From the NCBI RefSeq assembly GCF_000237925.1, contig NC_031502.1:54991943-55055942 (forward strand): a stretch of 64,000 nucleotides of DNA, given 5' to 3'. A program made the translations under genes and the position numbers. The DNA is from Schistosoma mansoni. Lineage: Eukaryota; Platyhelminthes; Trematoda; Strigeidida; Schistosomatidae. Position 1 is the stretch's first letter. Every line of letters begins with the position of its first letter. The notes beneath the pieces are model-generated. The model had not been told where the DNA came from. It worked only from the letters and a program-made list of their open reading frames with translations, and made no database searches. Shown piece after piece: positions 59,901 through 64,000 of the stretch.

Positions 59901-62900
59901 GATTTGTGAGGCGCATATTTATCTGGTGCTTCCTTGTACCAATACTTATGTTCAAATAAATAATAATAATAACAAGTACAAACTAAAATGTGGTCAAAAC
60001 ACTCTTCAATCTTCAAAACATTGTGAAAATTCATTTTTGAGCATTGGTATTTGGCAAACATATTGTTGCAAAATCATTTGTATCCAAGTTCAGGAAATGA
60101 ACGCAGTAAAAAGGATTTAAAAGGTGTTGCAACAATGAATTGAACTTGATTTCCATTTCTGACTGGTGTTATATACTACTTATGTTGACATAAGTAGCAT
60201 ACACCACAATACTACTCTGAGCACATTAATATACAATAGAAATGCATTAATTTAGATTGATTTCTAGACCCTAGGAATATTTTGTTTTACTCAGATTTTT
60301 TTCATTAATAATATCTAACAACACCACTGAAATATAGCCTTAGAAATATTGTTCGCATCTGCTGGGATCACTGGGTAAGCAATAGTGAGGTTAGACACAC
60401 GGTATTAGGCAATGATGTTAAATCAGTTGATGAGGTGATGAATCTTCATCGACTGAGATGGTTGGACCACGTGTTACGTATGCCTGAACACCGATTACCA
60501 CGACGCGCTATGCTGACTAGTGTAGGTGATGGTTGGAAGAGAGTTAGGGGCGGCCAAACCAAAACGTGGTATCAGCGCTTGAAATCACTAACTTCTAGTC
60601 TGAGCCATGTTGACAAATGCAAACTACTTGGTTGGGGTCCGCGTGACTATCGTAACCAATGGTTGGAGACTGTGGGTGACATGGCTCAGAATCGATCACA
60701 ATGGCATAGGTGTATACACTCTTTATCTTTCCTTAAACCTTGAGATTAAAATTGCTTCATAACTTTCTTCCTTCCTATACTATATCCTTATATACAACCT
60801 ATAATTTATATACTACCACCACTATATTAACTACTTCTATGAATCCGGTGTTGATCTTGTTGTGCTAACGAGGTATGGCAACTTGGACTGATGCATAAAT
60901 GTGCCTCGTCCTATGTTGTAGCTGACTAACTGATAGCTTTCGGTTGAGTATACACTTCACTGTTGGAAGTGGATAGGACACATACTGGGGAAATCATCAA
61001 ACTGCATTACGAGGCAAACGCTAACTTCAAATCCTGAAGGGAAACAAACAACAAATCACTTACAATCATTCTTCATAATCCTTGAAAATTCTTCTTTATT
61101 CTGTGAACATATTGCACGTTTTGATATAAGACCACCTGGATAAGGCATAGATAATGATTCTGGTGGATAATTATTTTGTTTCATATACAATAGATTATTT
61201 GGATTTTCAAATACTGGCCATACTGGTGATTTAGGCAAAACAATAGGATTAGGTACAAAACGTTTAGCATCATATTGACTATTAATAGGGAATAATTTAT
61301 CCTGATGAAAATGATTATGTAATAGATGCGGTGGATGATGAGGTAATTGTGAATATGGATATAAATGATAATTTGATGGTACCCAAGGATTATTCATGAA
61401 AAACGAGGAGTCATCAGTTGGTTGAAGGTGATCGGGAATTTTATAAGGTGGTGGTGGAGGAGGCGGCGGCGGAGGCGATTGGATTATATTTTGCGAATTT
61501 ATATCACCTATTTCTTGTATCATTTGGTTAGCTAAATGAAAAAAAATACAAAGCTCAGAAGATTGAAAAACAGTCGTAAAAACCAGATTACTAGTAGAGA
61601 TTAATAAATTAAATGTGAAACAATCTCATAACATGTAGTTGTCATGACCTAAAGGTTCACGTTTATCTTGCGGATCATGAAGTTAGTTTACATAGACGTT
61701 AGGTATTAGCTGGACTATTAAACAATTCGGAAACCGAATGCAATAAAACATAAAAATATCTATTTTCTAACTTTACGGATGAATTTTCGATTGTTACAAT
61801 GACCGGATAGAATGTCCATTGCAAGATAATGTGAAGGGGCAACTGCTGACGAGGTCGAATCATCAACGTGCGCTGATATCCAAAGTTAAAACAACTAATC
61901 AGTAGAAGAGGTTCTTTCGTCTAACAAAATGACATGTTTACATACAAAATATTGAACATATGGGTAAAAAGGATTAGAACTCATTTAACAAATAAACGAT
62001 TGGTAGATATACGCCATTCAGTCTGCAATTTATTCAATTTTAAGATCAATGTTCATTCAGTAACATATACACTGTTTAACTACCTAAGATGCCCCTAAAT
62101 GCCCTGGTACGGCCGAGAGTGGGGAGGGCCCGCCCCCTCTCTCGAAATTCTCTTACACGGCCACGCGTATATAGCCTCTGTCAGGGAAGTCCTACTCACT
62201 GCCTTCTCGTGGCATTACTGTTGTTTACGAAATTGAGAGGACAAAAAGCGAATGCCCGAAGCATTAACCGGGTTGGTGGGTGTGGAGTGTCCACCTAGGG
62301 GAGTTGGAAATCCCTGATTCCAAATCAATGGTGCACGTGGGCTCCAGTATCCTGAGGGAACAGATGGAGCATGAACCAATCATTGGTCACCGGCTACCAT
62401 GGGACTGTATCTCCTCACGATGATCCATTGCCTTGTGGATCAGAAATAGATTATTGTGAATCCACAACCTAGTGACCGACAGTTTTTGATGAATGAAATA
62501 ACGGATGATAAGGTTTAAGGTTTAGAAAGTCAGTCAGTCAGGTTCAATGTATGATCTGAGGTATACGTATCTCGGTTCAAGTTGACATACTTTAAATCAG
62601 CACAGTGAGAGATATGAAGCAAATGAGAGGAGAACAGGGTCAAACTCAAGTACTTTTCTAATGATGGATTATGAAAAGGGAACGCTAAGATCCAGTTCGT
62701 TTGGAGTACATTACCATGAAAATGTCGTGTGATAATGTAACTCATATACGTGGTATGAATTTGTGGACTTAACTTTATGCGTTAGGGTTAGTGATACTAT
62801 AAAAAGTTCATCTTTATTACATACAAAAACTGCAATTTCAGTTTACTTACAATAATCAGGACAATCTTCCTCGAAACCACATGGTTCCTGTGAAGAATGT

Positions 62901-63451
62901 GGTAAAACTAATTGGGGTGTTATTTTTTGTCCAGAGTTTGTGTAATTAAAAGGCAAGTGTTTATTTTCATTTGACTGATGATGATGACAATGTTCATTAT
63001 CTTGTTGCTGCTGTCGACGTCTTTCCTGTTCTTCATGTACTGCAAACAATTCTTGAGATTCATTTACATAGGAATGTGAAGAACGATGTATCATCATTAT
63101 TTTCATTGAATTATTACTATCGTTATTATTAAAGTGGTTGCCAGTTTTATCATTCTCACCTGGAAGGGTTCTATCATGGTCACTGTCCATGTTATCATCT
63201 ACACCAACATCATCATTTTCACCACAACCACCACCACCATCATCATCATCTTGTCCATCACTACGAGTGTTTGATTCAATGTCTTCGTCATTCGGTGGTG
63301 TTTGATGCACAGCGTGATCATTATCACCATCATCATCATCATTTACACCAATACCATCATCTGCATCACCGGAACTAGAAGCATTTGTTGAAAAATCACC
63401 ACTTTTCTCGTATATTTTATTTTGATCATTGGATTCAACATCACATCGACC
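49882..63451 (-). CDS. Large low-complexity coiled-coil protein, 5' partial
   Basis: Seven exons (63451-62851, 61531-61064, 59019-58589, 57271-56867, 55511-55019, 53277-52550, 50922-49882) join with matching phases into 1389 codons ending in TGA at 49884-49882. The first exon here begins in phase 0 after an acceptor, so the start lies beyond the window. In order the protein shows an acidic Asp-rich region, a Gln/Glu/Arg patch, a proline run and a Pro/His/Tyr-rich segment. Then follow a coiled coil of about 60 residues across the exon 3-4 junction, a Cys-dotted Ser/Pro region, a Thr/Lys-rich region and a Ser/Asn-rich C-terminus. I do not recognise a family. Such composition is common in nuclear or scaffold proteins, but function is not shown. 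Introns are full of SINEs and LINE scraps. Confidence 0.75.
51079..51563 (+). repeat. LTR-like repeat, fossil (copy 2)
   Basis: Partner of 3151-3600: TG start, TATATAAA box near 51340, end ATAACA. It lies in the last intron of the large gene. No coding part of an LTR element was recognised beside it. Confidence 0.45.
51960..52500 (+). mobile_element. R2 LINE, RT fragment
   Basis: It encodes [39 protein letters not shown] and a degraded VRQGC region near 52280, broken by stops and frameshifts, ending near ACACAAGGGAAAAAG. It lies in the last intron of the large gene, opposite strand. Confidence 0.7.
52550..53277 (-). CDS. Large gene, Thr/Lys-rich exon
   Basis: Acceptor TCCACAG, donor GTAAGT. 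It encodes [19 protein letters not shown], a [20 protein letters not shown] segment, a Thr-rich run, then Lys/Asn-rich sequence ending QPSNKK. The open frame runs on into the intron but is not used. Confidence 0.75.
54560..54950. mobile_element. Family B inverted pair with tRNA-like centre
   Basis: The left minus arm (54560-54640: TTATGGAGATTGTTGAATTT, CACCATTGAAGATCTGG) is followed by the centre (near 54785-54840, GTCCTGGGTTCGATTCCTG). The right arm (54855-54950) reads GCACTG, CTAAGAAG, TTCTATACTACGGT, GAAAC, AACC, GTC, AGTGC and then GGTTTTCAATGGTGGTCTAA. The CTGANGAG box has changes; GAAAC, the GTC triplet and most of stem I are kept. Confidence 0.6.
55019..55511 (-). CDS. Large gene, Cys/Pro-rich exon
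   Basis: Acceptor CTGTTTTAG before 55511, donor GTGAGT after 55019. It encodes [43 protein letters not shown] and ends TDENK plus G, which completes Val with the next exon. Confidence 0.75.
55755..56250 (-). mobile_element. SINE-C copy
   Basis: Minus-strand copy from GTATTTATTTATTTAAACAC to ACTCTCCCCACTCTCGG; ATTGAATGGTAT flanks both ends (near 55750 and 56250), a probable 12-base target duplication. It lies in an intron of the large gene. Confidence 0.85.
56867..57271 (-). CDS. Large gene, exon closing the coiled coil
   Basis: Phase 0 at both ends. It opens [30 protein letters not shown], continuing the heptads, then Ser/Pro-rich sequence with scattered Cys, ending MQPEKIE before GTATGT. 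Confidence 0.75.
58140..58415. mobile_element. Family B inverted pair
   Basis: Left minus arm: GACCACCACTAAAGACCTGG and GGCCGTTTCGTCCTAGTATG; the minus-strand GAAAC and GTC are intact but the CTGANGAG box is altered. A Gly/Ser-tRNA-like centre with CCACTGAGCCGCG near 58312 follows. Right arm: GTCCTACACTAGGGCAAAAA, GGCCGTCTAGTGCTTCC, ending CAACAATCTCTATAACCC. Confidence 0.6.
58589..59019 (-). CDS. Large gene, exon opening the coiled coil
   Basis: From acceptor TTGATAG ([18 protein letters not shown]) to donor GTAGGC. The last 30 residues, [20 protein letters not shown] then ARLQYVDE, form heptads that continue in the next exon. Confidence 0.75.
59640..59965 (+). mobile_element. SINE-C copy, 5' truncated
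   Basis: It starts at the CGGAAAGTCCACCTAGGAGA block and ends TACCAATACTTATGTTCAAA with an AATAAT tail. It keeps the [20 protein letters not shown] frame. Confidence 0.85.
60330..60930 (+). mobile_element. R3 LINE C-terminal region and 3' UTR
   Basis: The frame near 60345-60745 encodes [56 protein letters not shown] and [18 protein letters not shown] to a stop at about 60741. The 3' UTR runs to CGTCCTATGTTGTAGCTGAC. 5' truncated; the C-terminal frame is open, so fairly recent. Confidence 0.75.
60955..61045 (+). repeat. R2 LINE scrap
   Basis: GTTGGAAGTGGATAGGACAC and the following ACGAGGCAAACGC match the R2 [19 protein letters not shown] region. It ends just before an exon of the large gene. 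Confidence 0.55.
61064..61531 (-). CDS. Large gene, exon with proline run
   Basis: Acceptor CATTTAG and donor GTAAGT frame [18 protein letters not shown], ten prolines in a row, then a Pro/His/Tyr-rich stretch and SRIMKND. It enters with two bases and leaves with one, as its neighbours require. Confidence 0.75.
62085..62445 (+). mobile_element. SINE-C copy, 3' truncated
   Basis: From GCCCCTAAATGCCCTGGTAC to GCCTTGTGGATCAGA, missing the shared LINE-like 3' end. It lies in an intron of the large gene. Confidence 0.8.
62851..63451 (-). CDS. Large gene, exon with acidic region
   Basis: Acceptor TTTTTAAG before 63451 and donor GTAAGT after 62851; phase 0 to phase 1. It encodes [18 protein letters not shown], several Asp/Asn runs, a [15 protein letters not shown] patch and ends EEDCPDY plus one base. 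Confidence 0.7.
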
Positions 63452-63805
63452 CTTAAAAAAAAAGAATTTATTCTTATCTACAAGAATACATAGATACAAA
63501 TATTAGCAACATTTTAACATCTCTTATTAGCTTCGATGAGGATGTTTACATTTTCTTAGATGGGACAAGTTGGTAGCTACCGACTGACTGCATGGAGGAT
63601 CAGCGAGTCTCGCAGAACTACAGTATTATACACAGTGGGTTGGTGCTATACATCATACTCTCAAGAATACGAATAACAGGATGACTGATAAACTTTTAAA
63701 TAAGTAGGTCTACATGATCAGCCATCTTTCAGTTCTCAAGTGAAGTTTGATTGCTGAATACTTCTAAAGTATCATTTTATTTTCAGCAGTTCCTAAATAT
63801 ACCTG
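63452..63805. other. Intron or upstream sequence of the large gene
   Basis: AT-rich sequence beyond the first exon seen. No further exon is supported. Confidence 0.4.
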
Positions 63806-64000
63806 CCTTTTCCATCTCTTTTGCTTTAGTGGTGGGCAACGAAAGCAAAAGAGATGGAAAAGGAAGCGGCTGTAGGCAACACCAGGCAACTATTCAGACT
63901 AATAAAAGAAACCGGAATTAAGAAGTCAAGTGTAAGTGAGACAATCTCGGAAAAAGACGGAACCCTTATCTGCTCTCAACCTAAACGTTTAGAACGATGG
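63806..64000 (+). mobile_element. RTE-type LINE, internal region, with hairpin
   Basis: From 63841 the plus strand encodes KAKEMEKEAAVGNTRQLFRL, IKETGIKKSSVSETISEKDG and PKRLERW, matching the endonuclease-to-RT linker of R1 (ANEMEAAAASGNCRKLFQLI). It runs off the window. Just before it an inverted copy of its first bases, CCTTTTCCATCTCTTTTGCT, forms a hairpin with a loop of about 14 bases. Confidence 0.7.

Noticed and set aside
60435-60743. Host gene encoding a 102-residue protein
   Set aside because: It is the conserved C-terminal region of an RTE-type LINE.

Overview
The window looks like a piece of a Schistosoma (blood fluke) genome, strand as given, from a draft assembly (one 200-base N gap at 5271-5470). 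The reasons are AT-rich DNA with short exons and long repeat-filled introns, Smalpha-type SINE copies carrying the schistosome hammerhead ribozyme, flatworm RTE and CR1 LINEs, and Mag-like and CsRn1/Boudicca-like Gypsy fossils. There are no bacterial-style operons; splice sites with matching phases define the host genes.

Host genes, both on the minus strand. (1) 29043-11377: a complete five-exon MEK1/2 (MAP2K) kinase gene of 545 codons, with every intron phase matching and with the dual-serine activation loop intact. (2) 63451-49882: the last seven exons (1388 codons plus stop) of a large low-complexity protein with a central coiled coil. I do not recognise it; its 5' end lies beyond the window. 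A third possible coding region, 2055-1354, is a Ser/Gln-rich open frame downstream of MEK.

Repeats fill most of the rest. I use working names. R1, R2 and R3 are RTE-type LINEs: R1 ends in a (TAAA)n tail, R2 in (TAAG)n, and R3 is followed by (TGAC)n. A CR1-type LINE pile-up lies at 33.8-41.1 kb. SINE-C, a repeat of about 520 bp, is present about ten times and shares its 3' end with R1. Smalpha, family B and family E are three tRNA-like short elements that each carry a hammerhead-like core; Smalpha and B mostly occur as head-to-head inverted pairs. Repeat F is an old unidentified repeat. Two Gypsy fossils are present: one young, with near-identical LTRs, inside MEK intron 1 (23597-27021); one broken, inside an old CR1 copy (37023-39263).

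Layout: 1-11.3 kb repeats and one candidate ORF; 11.4-29.1 kb MEK; 29.2-41.1 kb LINEs, SINE-C and a Gypsy fossil; 41-49.8 kb gene-poor DNA with SINEs and microsatellites; 49.9-63.5 kb the large unknown gene; 63.8-64 kb the start of another LINE. The most unusual signal is the set of distinct tRNA-like elements that appear to have kept a hammerhead fold with different but complementary stems.
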